This document shows positions 63,301 to 64,000 of a stretch of DNA of 64,000 nucleotides, piece after piece. Every line of letters starts with the position of its first letter. Within the stretch, counting starts at the first letter, position 1. The DNA comes from Algimonas porphyrae (GTDB lineage: Bacteria > Pseudomonadota > Alphaproteobacteria > Caulobacterales > Maricaulaceae): positions 1,552,001-1,616,000 of the forward strand of contig NZ_CP163424.1 of assembly GCF_041429795.1 (NCBI RefSeq). The letters run 5' to 3'. The translations under genes were made by a program, and so were the position numbers. The notes under the pieces were generated by a model that saw only the letters and a list, made by a program, of their open reading frames with translations, ran no database searches and was not told the DNA's origin.

Positions 63301-64000
63301 GTGGCATTGCGCCCGAATACGCTGGATACGCGCACGACAACCGGGATCGGGCGGCGGATCGCCTCCAATACCGGCCTCTTGCTGGGGGCAAAAATCGTCG
63401 GCACGCTGCTCGGTATCGGGACCTTGCTGATCGCGACCAAGACGCTGACGGCTGCGGAGTTCGGCACGATCGTGTTCCTGCACGCCTATATGCTGTTCTT
63501 TGCGGAGGTCGCGACCTTCCAAAGCTGGCAGTCCATCATCCGCTTCGGCACGGACGATATCACCAATAGCGACCGCGCCAGCCTGACGCGGCTGCTGCGC
63601 TTCGGCTATACGCTCGATATCGTATCTGTCTTGCTGGGCTATCTGCTGGCGATCGGCGCGTTCAGCCTCGTCGTGATGATCGCCGATGCGCTGCCGGGCC
63701 TGTCACCGGGCGAGGGTGTTGATATCGACGCGTTACAGACGCTGGTCACCCTCTACTGTCTAGTCATTCTGGCGCGGTTTACGAGCACCTCGATCGGGGT
63801 TTTCCGACTGTTCGACAAATTCTCCATTCTGGCCGTCGAAGCGCTCATTCTGCCGATCGTGCGGTTTGGCGGCGCGGTCTTGGCGGCGTCGCAGGGATGG
63901 GGCCTGACGGGCTTCGTTGCAGCCTGGTTTTCTGGCTCGCTGGCACAATATGTCTTCCTTTGGGTCGCCGGGGGTATCGAGCTTCATCGTCGCGGCCTGC
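63301..64000 (+). CDS. polysaccharide/lipid flippase-like membrane protein, partial
   Basis: The frame opens with a GTG 2 bp after the preceding stop and is still open at the window end (233 codons). It begins MALRPNTLDTRTTTGIGRRIASNTGLLLGAKIVGT and contains at least four hydrophobic segments (LLIATKTLTAAEFGTIVFLHAY; LLGYLLAIGAFSLVVMI; LVILARFTSTSIGVF; FVAAWFSGSLAQYVFLWV). The arrangement, with the NTAxxLLxxk-like first helix, is typical of Wzx/MOP-superfamily oligosaccharide or lipid flippases. The C-terminal half is missing, so the call is tentative. Confidence 0.75.
   Translation, partial: MALRPNTLDTRTTTGIGRRIASNTGLLLGAKIVGTLLGIGTLLIATKTLTAAEFGTIVFLHAYMLFFAEVATFQSWQSIIRFGTDDITNSDRASLTRLLRFGYTLDIVSVLLGYLLAIGAFSLVVMIADALPGLSPGEGVDIDALQTLVTLYCLVILARFTSTSIGVFRLFDKFSILAVEALILPIVRFGGAVLAASQGWGLTGFVAAWFSGSLAQYVFLWVAGGIELHRRGL

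Overview
The window is chromosomal DNA of an alphaproteobacterium, most likely of the Caulobacterales/Maricaulales (Hyphomonadaceae-like) type. The signs are moderately high GC, Caulobacter-style TonB receptors with a peptidase partner, a serine palmitoyltransferase/ceramide locus, a clpS-clpA pair, a ruvCAB-ybgC block and many tight ATGA-type gene overlaps. There are no rRNA genes, phage genes, complete insertion sequences or CRISPR arrays. One tRNA (Val-CAC) is present.

Layout. (1) 0.1-6.1 kb: iron region with an FbpABC/FutABC-type ferric ABC transporter (solute-binding lipoprotein and ATPase on the minus strand, two-domain permease divergent on the plus strand), a piuC-like hydroxylase interrupted by an in-frame stop, and a lipoprotein. 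Three Fur-like 7-1-7 palindromes lie in its promoters. (2) 6.3-15.6 kb: a 55-aa membrane microprotein, a large TonB receptor, an S9 peptidase, an MDR oxidoreductase with an SDR, and a carotenoid oxygenase. (3) 15.7-23.8 kb: a tight minus-strand operon for a MORN-type lipoprotein, a periplasmic protein, two membrane-anchored VWA proteins, a TolQ/ExbB/MotA-like channel and a SUMF1-like protein. This is the best candidate for an undescribed envelope system. (4) 23.9-29.8 kb: MsbA-like exporter, CysQ-type phosphatase fused to DUF4170, PmbA, MAPEG, DsbA/FrnE and cyclophilin. (5) 29.9-42.3 kb: DUF1489, second TonB receptor, GST, panC, D,D-carboxypeptidase, clpS-tautomerase-clpA, META lipoprotein, TIGR02301 protein, Nudix, SRAP and BrkB. 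(6) 42.4-50.7 kb: yaaA, a 1.1-kb gene-free block with perfect hairpins, dnaB, ruvC, a lipoprotein with an apparent ATC start, ruvA-ruvB-ybgC and small genes where tolQRAB would usually follow. (7) 51-52.8 kb: M24 peptidase flanked by an 11-bp repeat, and tRNA-Val. (8) 53.1-64 kb: sphingolipid/envelope locus.

How the last locus works. The fatty-acyl-AMP ligase, acyl carrier protein and serine palmitoyltransferase form one plus-strand operon that should make 3-ketosphinganine. The convergent minus-strand operon is lptF-lptG-lipid kinase-Tam41-like nucleotidyltransferase. It links LPS export to ceramide phosphorylation and possibly to a CDP-ceramide step. On the far side lies a YghO/ceramide-synthase-like GNAT gene that is frameshifted in this sequence, followed by a MobA-like nucleotidyltransferase and the start of a flippase-like membrane protein that runs off the window. 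No ceramide reductase (CerR) candidate is visible here.
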